Part shown: positions 35,427-46,648 of the stretch, one piece after another
How the letters are laid out: every line of letters starts with the position of its first letter
How positions within the stretch are numbered: the first letter of the stretch is position 1
Assembly (NCBI GenBank): GCA_016788865.1
Contig: JAEUSB010000049.1
Coordinates: 1 to 64,000 of the forward strand
Direction of reading: 5' to 3'
DNA from: Leptospirales bacterium
GTDB lineage: Bacteria > Spirochaetota > Leptospiria > Leptospirales > Leptonemataceae
Length of the DNA: 64,000 nucleotides
Translations under genes and position numbers: made by a program
The notes under the pieces: model-generated
The model's database searches: none
The model's input: the letters and a program-made list of their open reading frames with translations, nothing else
Told to the model about the DNA's origin: nothing

Positions 35427-35472
35427 TTTATAGGTCTTGAATCGGCAGGTTTGCACCTGCGGGGGGATTCAA

Positions 35473-37560
35473 ATGAGAACCGGAAGAAGTATCCAGATTT
35501 TAGCTCTGTTCGTGGCCATTGGTTGCGGTGGCGATGATCAAAAGTCCGTTATTCCACCAATTTCTACAGGCGACAGCTCAACCGAAACCGGTGGAACAAA
35601 TGAGCTGTCGACAGGCGGCGCGTTCAGCGGGACCTGCTTTACAAGTGATCGTTTCAATATAGGTCGCGGCATTTATGACATTACCGGGTCCGCGGCCGAA
35701 CTCGGCATGATGGGCTATGCTGTTATTGAGCAGAAGACCGCCGGCATTCATATGCGGCTTCGATCGCGAGCATTCGTTGTGGAAAGTCCCTGCAATGGCA
35801 AGCGTCTTGTATACGTCACGGCTGACCTGGGACAGGTGTTCCAGTCCGTGAAACAGGGCGTCATGCGGAAGCTTGTTGCCACGTATGGTGCAACGTATTC
35901 GGACGAAAATGTAATGATCGCCGCAACTCATACGCACAGCGGCCCGGGGGGCTATTCGCACTACGCTCTTTATAACCTGACTATCCTTGGCTATGATCAG
36001 CAAAACTACGAAAGCATCATCGACGGAATCTATCAGTCAATCGTACGGGCGCATAATAACATGCGCTCTTCCACAATTCAGCTCTCAGCCGGTGATGTTC
36101 TTGATGCGAGCATGAATCGCTCGCCCGTTGCCTACGCGAAGAATCCCGCGGCCGAACGCGCACGCTATACTTCGGACGTAGACAAGAAAATGACTCTCTT
36201 GAAGTTTACAGCGACGGACGGTCGAGAATTGGGTTTGCTGAACTGGTTTGCCGTTCACGCAACTAACATTGGAAACAAGAATCGCTTGATTAGCGGCGAC
36301 AACAAAGGCTATGCGTCGTATCGTTTTGAAAAACTCAAAGGCACCACGTATTCGTCCGCCGATACATTCGTCGCAGCTTTTTCCAATAGCAATGAAGGCG
36401 ACGTTTCACCCAACCTCTGGGGAGTGCCTGACAACGTTAACGACTTTGATCGGACCTATACCATTGGCAATCGTCAGTACGACAAAGCCTATGCATTGTA
36501 CAATAGCGCGGGCCGCGTAGTTTCCGGCGGCGTTGACTTCCGGCATGCGTATGTTGATTATTCCAACCTAAATGTTGCGGCTCAGTGGACTGGCTCCACC
36601 ACAAAGAAAACATGCAAGGCTGCCATTGGTATGTCGATGATCGCCGGAAGCACCGAGGATGGCCCGGGAGTATCCTTCGTATCAGAAGGGCTGGCGTACG
36701 ATGGTGTAACCTGGCCGTACTTCACGCTTGTTCCAGAAGATCAGGCATGTCACGATAAGAAAGTTGTGCTATTGCCAACCGGCCGTATGACACCCTATCC
36801 CTGGACCCCTGAGGTATTGCCGGTGCATATCATGCGAATTGGGAGCCTGGCAATCGTCGGTGTACCATTTGAATGCACTACCATGTGCGGGCGGCGCCTC
36901 CGGGAGACGGTCGGTGCGGAATTGCAGTCAGACGGTGTGACGGATGTGGTGATTGCAGGCCTCGCGAATGCTTATGCAGGTTATGTTTCGACACCAGAGG
37001 AGTATTCTGCTCAGCATTATGAAGGAGCGTCCACGCATTTTGGACCCAATCAATTGCCAGGGATGCAACAGGAGTATTCTCGTCTGGCGCGGGCAATGCG
37101 CGATGGAACGTCTGTTAGCCCGGGACCAACTCCACGAAACCTGATTAACAATCAATCAAGCCTCATCACCGGGGTCGTGTTCGACGACAAGCCGCTGTTC
37201 AAGGAGTTTGGAGATGTCAAAACCGATGCGGCAGCATCTTACCAAAGGGGTACCGTTGCTGCGGTTGTTTTCTGGGGTGCCCATCCCAGGAATAACCTTC
37301 GATTGCAATCGACCTTCCTTGAGGTGCAGAGGCTCGTTGGATCTTCATGGGTAACGGTTGCTTCGGACTGGGATCCAGAAACTAAGTACCAGTGGGCCCG
37401 CGACGGAGTTGCAAACTCACTTGTGACTATTAAATGGTCCATACCGAGTAACGCAACATCGGGCACGTATCGAATTCGCCACTACGGAAACTGGAAATCC
37501 GGATGGACGGGCGCCATAAGCTCGTACTCGGGTACCTCGAGAAGCTTCACGGTGAACTAA
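35473..37560 (+). CDS. Neutral/alkaline ceramidase, probable lipoprotein
   Basis: 695 residues from ATG 35473, preceded by GGGGGGA. The N-terminus ends LFVAIGCGG, a lipobox. The neutral-ceramidase core is clear: FNIGRGIYDITG, ATHTHSGPGGYSHY with zinc-binding histidines, NWFAVHATNIG, and SNSNEGDVSPNLWG with the nucleophile Ser. The last 160 residues form the immunoglobulin-like domain of this family. It cleaves ceramide to sphingosine and fatty acid at the cell surface. Since most bacteria lack sphingolipids, the substrate may come from a host or neighbours. It ends four bases inside convergent recQ. Confidence 0.92.
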   Translation: MRTGRSIQILALFVAIGCGGDDQKSVIPPISTGDSSTETGGTNELSTGGAFSGTCFTSDRFNIGRGIYDITGSAAELGMMGYAVIEQKTAGIHMRLRSRAFVVESPCNGKRLVYVTADLGQVFQSVKQGVMRKLVATYGATYSDENVMIAATHTHSGPGGYSHYALYNLTILGYDQQNYESIIDGIYQSIVRAHNNMRSSTIQLSAGDVLDASMNRSPVAYAKNPAAERARYTSDVDKKMTLLKFTATDGRELGLLNWFAVHATNIGNKNRLISGDNKGYASYRFEKLKGTTYSSADTFVAAFSNSNEGDVSPNLWGVPDNVNDFDRTYTIGNRQYDKAYALYNSAGRVVSGGVDFRHAYVDYSNLNVAAQWTGSTTKKTCKAAIGMSMIAGSTEDGPGVSFVSEGLAYDGVTWPYFTLVPEDQACHDKKVVLLPTGRMTPYPWTPEVLPVHIMRIGSLAIVGVPFECTTMCGRRLRETVGAELQSDGVTDVVIAGLANAYAGYVSTPEEYSAQHYEGASTHFGPNQLPGMQQEYSRLARAMRDGTSVSPGPTPRNLINNQSSLITGVVFDDKPLFKEFGDVKTDAAASYQRGTVAAVVFWGAHPRNNLRLQSTFLEVQRLVGSSWVTVASDWDPETKYQWARDGVANSLVTIKWSIPSNATSGTYRIRHYGNWKSGWTGAISSYSGTSRSFTVN

Positions 37561-39422
37561 GAAGGAAAGGCCGGAGAGTCGCATGCGCGAACGATCCGAA
37601 GTATCTCATTCCCAAAGCGCTCCGCCTTGGCCGATCCGAATCCTTTAATAGCAATAAGCTCTTTAAGATCGTTGGGTCGTGATCGCGCGATGCGAACAAT
37701 GATCGCATTTTGCATGACCATGAATTTCTTCCATTTTAGCTTCCTTGCTTCGCGATCGCGGAAATTCTTCAGATCCCGAATCAACTGAGATTCAGGTGAA
37801 ACCTCCTTCTGGCTTTTTTCCGTCTTGCGAAGCTTACTCTTGCCGTTCCTCCCCCGGGGGGAATCCGGTGGGAAGTCGGCCAGATAGATTTTAGGATATT
37901 TTTGTCCGGCGATCTTGATCTGCTTCTGTTCAATCAATTGTTCCAGGAATTTCACAATGGCTTCTGTAGCAATATGACTAAGTTTGCCATAGAACTCCGA
38001 GGAAACCAGCCTGTACTTTAGCAAGTCCTTGGCCTTGCTTCCGTGCAATAATCCAGCAATGATACCTTTGCCAAAAATTGCTGGGTAGCGTTTCAGAGCT
38101 CCCCTTACGATCTCTTCTTCAGCGGCAGCAAATGTGTGTGTTGATTTGATTTCCCTTGCTTTCTTCTTTTCAGCCAACGCTACGAGATACTCCGCGGTGT
38201 GCGCCGGCTTGCCGTCTTCTCTGCAAACATCGCACTTACCGCAATTCGCTACGACCTCGCCAAAGTAGCCGCAAAGGAATTTCTGTCTGCAAATCGTACT
38301 TGTCCCATAGTTGCGCATTATCTGGAGCAGAGCTTCCCCGCCGGACTTGCGGGCCCTCTCTTGCCCCAGGAGGAAGTTTTGGGTCACAAAGTCTCCGTTC
38401 ATATAAAAGAGAACACACCGGGCAGGATTGCCGTTGCGCCCCGCGCGCCCCGCTTCCTGAAAATATGCCTCGACGGATCCGGGAACCTGGTAGTGGACTA
38501 TGAGTCGGACATCGGGATCGTCCATTCCCATTCCGAACGCATTAGTAGCTACCAAAATGTTGAGTTTGCCAATTGAGTACGAGTCATGCGTTCTCTCTCG
38601 AATCCCGCTCGTTCGACCGGCATGATATTTTCCAGCTCTGAAGTTGTGGTTTCGCAGAAGCTCGGAAACACCGTCGACTTTCGCCCGAGTGGAGCAGTAC
38701 ACGATGCACTTTCCCGGACCTTTACGAAAATCCATCATTTCGAGCAACTCGAGCAGCATTGCCTCCTTTTCACCGTCGTTCTGTGGATACGCAATACTGA
38801 ATTCCAGATTGGGCCGAAAGAAGCTGCGCCTCACAACTTTCGCATTGGTCATTCGTAAGGATGCAGTTATGTCTTGGATCACCTGGCCGGTCGCCGTCGC
38901 CGTCAGTGCACAAATTGGTGGTTTTGCTTTCAGAACTTCGCGCAGCACATGCAACTGGCGAAACTCCGGTCTGAAGTCGTGGCCCCATTTTGATACGCAG
39001 TGCGCTTCATCGACCGCTATCAAGCTCACATTCATCCGACTCAGTAATTGAAGAAACGAATGCGAAACCGCTTTCTCAGGTGAAATGAACAATAGCTTGA
39101 GTTTGCCAGTAACAGCAGCGCTGAGCACTTTCATTTGTTCAAGCTCATCCTGAGTGGAGTTGCAGTACGCCGCGCGAACTCCGCGGGCAGCAAGCGCGTC
39201 CACCTGATCCTTCATAAGGGCAATTAGCGGCGAGATTACGAGCGCAACTCCATCGAGCATGACAGCCGGCAGTTGGTATATCAGCGACTTACCCCCTCCG
39301 GTTGGAAGTAGTGCCAACGTATCGCATTTCTCGAAGATTGATGTAATGGCATCGCGTTGGCCCGGAAGAAAATTCTCGATGTCAAACTGGCGGGCCGCTT
39401 CTTCTAGAAGGATATCAGTCAA
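37557..39422 (-). CDS. recQ: ATP-dependent DNA helicase RecQ
   Basis: 621 residues. Walker A LLPTGGGKSLIYQLPA, DEAH box in VDEAHCVSKWGHDFRPEF, SAT-type motif ALTATATG, motif V/VI NAFGMGMDDPDV and QEAGRAGRNG. The zinc-binding part (CRQKFLCGYFGEVVANCGKCDVC) and a winged-helix follow. The C-terminal HRDC domain includes LIAIKGFGSAKAERFG. 3'-5' helicase for recombination and fork repair. The lysine-rich linker near 520-550 (KSKLRKTEKSQKE) is ordinary for the family. Transcribed alone. Confidence 0.95.
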   Translation of the reverse strand: MTDILLEEAARQFDIENFLPGQRDAITSIFEKCDTLALLPTGGGKSLIYQLPAVMLDGVALVISPLIALMKDQVDALAARGVRAAYCNSTQDELEQMKVLSAAVTGKLKLLFISPEKAVSHSFLQLLSRMNVSLIAVDEAHCVSKWGHDFRPEFRQLHVLREVLKAKPPICALTATATGQVIQDITASLRMTNAKVVRRSFFRPNLEFSIAYPQNDGEKEAMLLELLEMMDFRKGPGKCIVYCSTRAKVDGVSELLRNHNFRAGKYHAGRTSGIRERTHDSYSIGKLNILVATNAFGMGMDDPDVRLIVHYQVPGSVEAYFQEAGRAGRNGNPARCVLFYMNGDFVTQNFLLGQERARKSGGEALLQIMRNYGTSTICRQKFLCGYFGEVVANCGKCDVCREDGKPAHTAEYLVALAEKKKAREIKSTHTFAAAEEEIVRGALKRYPAIFGKGIIAGLLHGSKAKDLLKYRLVSSEFYGKLSHIATEAIVKFLEQLIEQKQIKIAGQKYPKIYLADFPPDSPRGRNGKSKLRKTEKSQKEVSPESQLIRDLKNFRDREARKLKWKKFMVMQNAIIVRIARSRPNDLKELIAIKGFGSAKAERFGNEILRIVRACDSPAFPS

Positions 39423-39541
39423 ATTTGCTTACGGTCTCCGTGCATTTCAAAAGCCATGAGCTACCCTGGAAATTGTTCACGGAATTGCAATCGTTCCGCT
39501 TAGCAGGGCAACTTTTCACAGCCGGCGCCGTCTATTCTACG

Positions 39542-40015
39542 ATGCCACTCCTTGCACGAATTGCTTGCTGCCTTCTGATAGTCACATCTGCCAGTGCCCA
39601 ACCCCGCCGTCTCGCTGTGTCCTATGTTGTGGCCCATTTCAAACAACTAAACGGCGCGTTTATTGAGATCGAGGGTCCCGGAAACCCGGCAAGTACATAC
39701 TTGCTTTCCGACGGAATGGTTCAGATGAGTGGACCCATTTGTACGCTGCTGATGTGCGGCGATGCTGCCTGCAATAATTGCGGATCAGACGTGTCGATCC
39801 TGGATTCAAACTCTGGCGCCGGAATCAGTTTGAGAGGAAGCTTCAAGGGCGAACCGATTCGTTGCGCGGGAAATGAAGCACTCATGAACTGCAATCCGCC
39901 GAGTATGCGAAAAATTCGCACGGCCGGAATCTTGAGAGTCGAGGATGACCACGGTGGTCCTATCAAACTGGTGCTTGAGGTTAAGAAGCTTTTTCTTTTG
40001 CCTGAAGGGCCGTGA
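39542..40015 (+). CDS. Hypothetical exported protein with cysteine cluster
   Basis: About 157 residues from ATG 39542; a start at 39425 would place 39 non-conserved-looking residues before a perfect signal peptide (LLARIACCLLIVTSASAQ). The mature part is beta-rich with six cysteines, four of them in CTLLMCGDAACNNC and two more 30 to 40 residues on. It may be disulphide-linked or metal binding. No family recognised. It is divergent from recQ and convergent with the tmRNA gene. Confidence 0.55.
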   Translation: MPLLARIACCLLIVTSASAQPRRLAVSYVVAHFKQLNGAFIEIEGPGNPASTYLLSDGMVQMSGPICTLLMCGDAACNNCGSDVSILDSNSGAGISLRGSFKGEPIRCAGNEALMNCNPPSMRKIRTAGILRVEDDHGGPIKLVLEVKKLFLLPEGP

Positions 40016-40278
40016 CGATAAACGCGAGGCGGCGCACTTCGTGCGCAATCAATGCGCGCTAAAGGCGCGCACGTTATGTACCCGAAATCAAGTCTCAAAG
40101 ATCCGGAAGTGTCCAAGTAAAAAGAAGGTTTCACCTGCCTCTTATCTCGTTCCGTCGGGTCTCTCCCGAGCCCCGCAACTCGGGGGTTTGACGCCGTTGC
40201 GGAGCCACGGATGGCGGAGCAGTCATGAGGCTCAGACATGGAGGGCTGCGCCTCATGACCGGCGCCTAACCTCTGAGT
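40016..40278. other. Non-coding region downstream of tmRNA with several inverted repeats
   Basis: No open frame with coding character. The stretch is GC-rich in its parts and holds dyads: GCGCGC around 40056-40073, CCCGAG/CTCGGG near 40165-40186, and the perfect 10-bp repeat at 40222-40259. These may include the tmRNA terminator or remnants of a small repeat element. Confidence 0.5.
40222..40259. repeat. Perfect 10-bp inverted repeat near the tmRNA 3' end
   Basis: GTCATGAGGC (40222-40231) and GCCTCATGAC (40250-40259) with an 18-base spacer. It lies 20 bases beyond the 3' end of the tmRNA. No T-run follows on either strand, so a simple terminator is not certain. Confidence 0.5.
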
Positions 40279-40627
40279 TGGAGACGGCGGGAGTTGAACC
40301 CGCGTCCTACGGTGCGAAGCACTTGCTTCTACGTGCGTAGTCGGCAATTGATAATCCCATGCGATGCCTGCCGACGGGGCCTGCATGAGATTTTCAACCT
40401 GTAAGTCTTAGCCAGATTGCAGGTTGAGCCCATCTGACAGTTCCTTTCTATTTTGACACTCGGTCTGCGGCCCAAAAGGAGAGGCTACAGCGAGCGCTGG
40501 TTGCTTAAATTAAGCGGCCAGGGCCAGTTCGTTGTTGGCTGTTTAGTTTTTGAGGTTTTTACGAGTTCCTCAACTCGACACGCAACAAGTACCCCGAAAA
40601 CACAGCAGTCGAAGCCAATTCGTCCCC
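40279..40627 (-). ncRNA. ssrA: tmRNA (SsrA)
   Basis: Rescues stalled ribosomes and tags nascent proteins. The 5' end GGGGACG pairs with the 3' CGTCTCC to close the tRNA-like acceptor stem; the 5' part reads GGGGACGAATTGGCTTCGAC and the 3' part holds the T-arm (GCGGGTTCAACTCCCGC). The tag frame on the minus strand (40539-40510) reads ANNELALAA then TAA, ending in the usual LAA degradation signal; the codon before it is ACA, preceded by an in-frame TAA, so Ala or Thr is the resume residue. Length is about 349 bases. CCA is not encoded. Confidence 0.96.
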
Positions 40628-40751
40628 GGGAAACTTACTTTTACAGTTACGGAAATATAGAGGCTGAAGGCAACCAGAACTTCAAAAATCCTGGTAAAAG
40701 AACGCCCTGATTTTTACTTTCCCGGAAACCCGCACAAATTATCCATTCCGG

Positions 40752-42464
40752 GTGATTCAGCGGGCCCTTTATCCAGCGACTTTCCTCTTTGCTCTGGCAG
40801 CGATCGTTTCCCGTCTCTGGGTTACCGAAGACGCTTTCATAACGTTTCGAATGGTGGAGAACATTTTTGCAGGGCATGGCTATCTATTTAACCCGGGAGA
40901 GCACGTCGAAGCAAGTACGCATCCAATCTGGTCCGCTGGTCTCATTGTTCTCAGGGCAATCGGAATCCCCCTGGATCTGAGCTCGGTGCTGATGGGACTT
41001 CTATTCTCTTTCGTCGCAATTGGAATTTTGATTCGCCGTTCCGCGAAGGTTAAGGCGCTTCCGTTCGCAGTACTCGCACTCTGCAGCATCTCCGGATTCC
41101 GCGATTTCGCCACGTCGGGTCTTGAGTTCTCCCTTACGTTCCTTTTGATTGTCCTATTCTATCAAGAACTGGAGCAAGGGGGTCTGCTCAGGTCACCAAT
41201 GTACGCAGCATTCCTGCTCGTACTGCTCTACCTCAATCGTCCTGAAACCGGACTATTCTACGCCTATTATTCGATCTTCCTTCTCTGGGATTTGTACCGC
41301 GCCAGTGAGATGTCAATTGGTCGCAAACTCGCCACTATGATCGCCTGGGGACTTCCCTTGCTTTTACCGATAGCCTACCATGTATTCCGGTGGTTCTACT
41401 TTGATGCGCTTTTCCAGAATCCATATTATGCCAAGGCGGGATTAGCGGCTAACGTTGCACAGGGTGCAAAATACATTCTACATTTTGTATTGTTTGCTCC
41501 TGTCATATGGATTGCAGCGCTCATCTTGACAGCCACGGTATTTTTTCACAAGGTTAGATCCTCGTTTAAGCCAGTGGAGTTTCAAGCAATGCTCCGCGAT
41601 ATCGGATTGTTGATCATCCTGACGCTTTACGTTATTCGCGTCGGAGGAGACTTCATGGCTTTCCGTCTCTGGTTGCCGGAAGCCGCCATGGTCTGCCTGC
41701 TCGCGGATCGATGGTTTCTGAGAAAGCAAGATTGGTTTCCCGGAAAATTGGCGCCCACGACTGCCACAGTCTCTGCCTTCGCAGTGTTCGTATTGTTGAG
41801 TCTCCTGCCTGTCCCGGTCGCGAACGGCTACATTGCAGATGAACGCGCTGTGTATGCACAAATGAATGCAGGACAAATCGTCGGGTGGCAGAAGAACCCA
41901 TGGGCTATCAGAGGTGCTGAGTTTAAGGAGCTCCAGTCGTGTCTTGGATACCGGGATTTTTGGATCGCAAATAGCCAGGCGCATGCCAAATGTTTGCGAG
42001 GTGTGGGCCTTGGATATCTTGGCGTGGCGGCCGGCCCGCGCGTGAAAATCCAGGACGAACAAGGGTTAAGTGATCGAAGCATCGCACGCAATCGAGTACT
42101 CTTGCGCTTTCGACCCGGCCACGAGCATTATACTAATTTTCAAGAGGTCCTGGATAAGGGAGCTCTGTTTTGCTCCTCTGGTGAGCCAGAGTATGATCGG
42201 GTAATGGCAACGTCAGCCGGCATTGTGATTCGCCTGGATCCTGACTTGCTCGCAACTATTCCTGGTATTCGGACTCGTTTGAGCAAATTGATTGAGTTGA
42301 AGCATAACGATAGTTCCGTAATCCCCAGACTGGAAACAAGGTATGGAACTACGATTGAAAAGCTGTATGCCGATTCTCTGGACTGGGAAAGGGATTCATT
42401 TCTGAAATCGAAAAATCGGTGCTGGGAAGACTTTCATGGTGGGCCCGAAAGCTACTTTTATTAG
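40752..42464 (+). CDS. Polytopic GT-C-type glycosyltransferase-like protein
   Basis: 570 residues. About ten membrane helices occupy residues 1-370, then a soluble C-terminal domain follows. The first periplasmic loop TEDAFITFRMVENIFAGHGYLFNPGEHVEASTHPIW is typical of AftB/ZomB-like GT-C enzymes, which use polyprenyl-phosphate sugars outside the membrane; the acidic ED pair is the catalytic type. The acceptor cannot be read. GTG start, no strong ribosome site. It stands alone between the tmRNA and tRNA-Arg. Confidence 0.75.
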   Translation: MIQRALYPATFLFALAAIVSRLWVTEDAFITFRMVENIFAGHGYLFNPGEHVEASTHPIWSAGLIVLRAIGIPLDLSSVLMGLLFSFVAIGILIRRSAKVKALPFAVLALCSISGFRDFATSGLEFSLTFLLIVLFYQELEQGGLLRSPMYAAFLLVLLYLNRPETGLFYAYYSIFLLWDLYRASEMSIGRKLATMIAWGLPLLLPIAYHVFRWFYFDALFQNPYYAKAGLAANVAQGAKYILHFVLFAPVIWIAALILTATVFFHKVRSSFKPVEFQAMLRDIGLLIILTLYVIRVGGDFMAFRLWLPEAAMVCLLADRWFLRKQDWFPGKLAPTTATVSAFAVFVLLSLLPVPVANGYIADERAVYAQMNAGQIVGWQKNPWAIRGAEFKELQSCLGYRDFWIANSQAHAKCLRGVGLGYLGVAAGPRVKIQDEQGLSDRSIARNRVLLRFRPGHEHYTNFQEVLDKGALFCSSGEPEYDRVMATSAGIVIRLDPDLLATIPGIRTRLSKLIELKHNDSSVIPRLETRYGTTIEKLYADSLDWERDSFLKSKNRCWEDFHGGPESYFY

Positions 42465-42543
42465 GGCAACCGAGCAGGAGCGCCACGGCAGTCCGTACCA
42501 AAAAAGGTCGACAGCAAGTGAACCAATCGGAACATCGCCACAC

Positions 42544-42617
42544 GCGCCCATAGCTCAGCTGGATAGAGTGCCTGGCTACGAACCAGTAGGTCGGAGGTTC
42601 GAATCCTTCTGGGCGCA
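42544..42617 (+). tRNA. tRNA-Arg (anticodon ACG)
   Basis: Acceptor stem gcgccca/tgggcgc, D-arm agctcagctggatagagt, anticodon loop ctacgaa (ACG, decoding CGN after A-to-I editing), T-loop ttcgaat. The outermost anticodon-stem pair is a C-T mismatch, leaving four pairs. A T-rich stretch follows; CCA is not encoded. Confidence 0.95.
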
Positions 42618-42748
42618 TATTTTTCTCCTTCCGGGAATTGTCACCCAATCTGCCCATTTTTTCATTGCGTGAAAACTCGCTTTCGATCTGTTAGCTTCCT
42701 CGACCCGAAATCGGGCGAAAATCAACAATTTTGTTACGGGGTTAGTTC

Positions 42749-43189
42749 ATGAAAAAGATGATATTTCTCGCGTTGATCGCTGCTGGCTTGTTGGCGATGA
42801 ATTGCGGTAAACCTGCTGCCCAGGCTCAAGTCTGGAAATGCGACTTCAAAGGAAGCTACAAAGGACCAGAAGGTGAAGTTCCATTCAAATGGATGGTAAC
42901 CTGGTCAGTTATGCCAGACGAAAAAGGAACCATTACCGGTGAATCAACAGAAGAAGGTGCAAAGTCCACCACCACTGGTACTTGCGATGCTAAAACTTGC
43001 AAAATCACTGAAACATACACAGCCGGCGCCGACAAAGGCAAAACTTACTACTGGGACGGAGCTTACGCTGATGCAGAAACAGCCAATGAGAACGTTCTCA
43101 TTACTACGTTCACTGGAACCTATGGCATGAGCGAAACGGACCGTAAAAGCGGTGGAACATGGTCTGCCAAAGCCGATTGCAAACGCTAA
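42749..43189 (+). CDS. Hypothetical small lipoprotein
   Basis: 146 residues. The signal sequence ends LLAMNC, a lipobox. The mature protein is polar, with four further cysteines (WKCDFKG, GTCDAKTCK and the C-terminal DCKR) and a repeated strand pattern, resembling a small beta-sandwich. Codons favour AAA for Lys and GAA for Glu, and the gene looks lower in GC than its neighbours, as expected of a highly expressed lipoprotein. A strong 12-bp hairpin follows. No named family recognised. Confidence 0.7.
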   Translation: MKKMIFLALIAAGLLAMNCGKPAAQAQVWKCDFKGSYKGPEGEVPFKWMVTWSVMPDEKGTITGESTEEGAKSTTTGTCDAKTCKITETYTAGADKGKTYYWDGAYADAETANENVLITTFTGTYGMSETDRKSGGTWSAKADCKR

Positions 43190-43202
43190 TCTGATTTCTA
43201 GT

Positions 43203-43232
43203 ATTACAATGCGGCAAACACCGCATTGTAAT
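43203..43232 (+). terminator. Long hairpin terminator after the lipoprotein gene
   Basis: Perfect 12-bp stem ATTACAATGCGG (43203-43214) and CCGCATTGTAAT (43221-43232) with a 6-base loop, 13 bases after the stop. The following gtatttccc has a weak T content, so it may act as an mRNA 3'-end stabiliser as much as a terminator. Confidence 0.7.
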
Positions 43233-43344
43233 GTATTTCCCACCTCTTTTTAGATTCTCACCCACCCATAGCACCAGAAGACGGTTGGGCTAACTGGCTC
43301 AAGGCACGCTACTGATGTTCCCAGCCTCTTCAGCCGGATTGGGG

Positions 43345-43668
43345 CTATCGTTCACCTGGCGGAGCGTATTCTACTCCCTTGTTGCAGGCCTCCCGCAATG
43401 AATCGTATGTATAGATACCCAGATCATGGTTGTCTGACCAGGTAAACTGGAGCGCATAGCGACCCACCTTCTTCCAACTGGCCAGGCTAATGGTCTTGAT
43501 ATGATCGGTGGTTCTTTTCGTTACAATTTCATGTCCGCCCCGGCAATTGGCACAGGGGCAGCTTTTCCTGAGGTTCAGCAGGTCGTACGAGCATTCCTTC
43601 CCATCTTTCCATTTAATTCTCAGCAGAGTTTGGTCGTGTTCTATTTTCTCAGGGATCGTATCGAGCAT
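43345..43668 (-). CDS. DUF971 family protein (gamma-butyrobetaine hydroxylase N-terminal-like)
   Basis: About 107 residues from ATG 43668; an upstream start would add eight. The pattern RIKWKDGKECSYDLLNLRKSCPCANCRGGHE, then YALQFTWSDNHDLGIYTYDSLREACN, is the DUF971 signature, also the N-terminal domain of gamma-butyrobetaine hydroxylases. The C-x-C-x2-C cluster probably binds a metal. The family is linked with Fe-S cluster proteins in several genomes, but its role is unsettled. Divergent from the phosphatase gene at 43787. Confidence 0.85.
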   Translation of the reverse strand: MLDTIPEKIEHDQTLLRIKWKDGKECSYDLLNLRKSCPCANCRGGHEIVTKRTTDHIKTISLASWKKVGRYALQFTWSDNHDLGIYTYDSLREACNKGVEYAPPGER

Positions 43669-43786
43669 GTCGTCAGTGACCCCGGCTTGCACATTTCGTC
43701 AATAATTCGAAGTTGTAGGCGCCTTCCCCAAAAGAATCACAAATCTGCTTGACGCAATTCCAGATCAGGAGTACAAACAGGCGCCT

Positions 43787-46583
<2,797 letters not shown>

Positions 46584-46648
46584 TTACAAGTTAGTGTCCA
46601 GCTGGCTATCAAATTGACGCGCAGGCGATACGTCCGCGTGCTGCCACG

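Noticed and set aside
40267-40300. tRNA gene on the minus strand
   Set aside because: The T-arm and acceptor-like sequence belong to the 3' end of tmRNA; no D-arm or anticodon arm is adjacent.
40453-40710. 85-residue open frame opposite the tmRNA gene
   Set aside because: It is the antisense of the tmRNA 5' half and tag region, with no coding signature.
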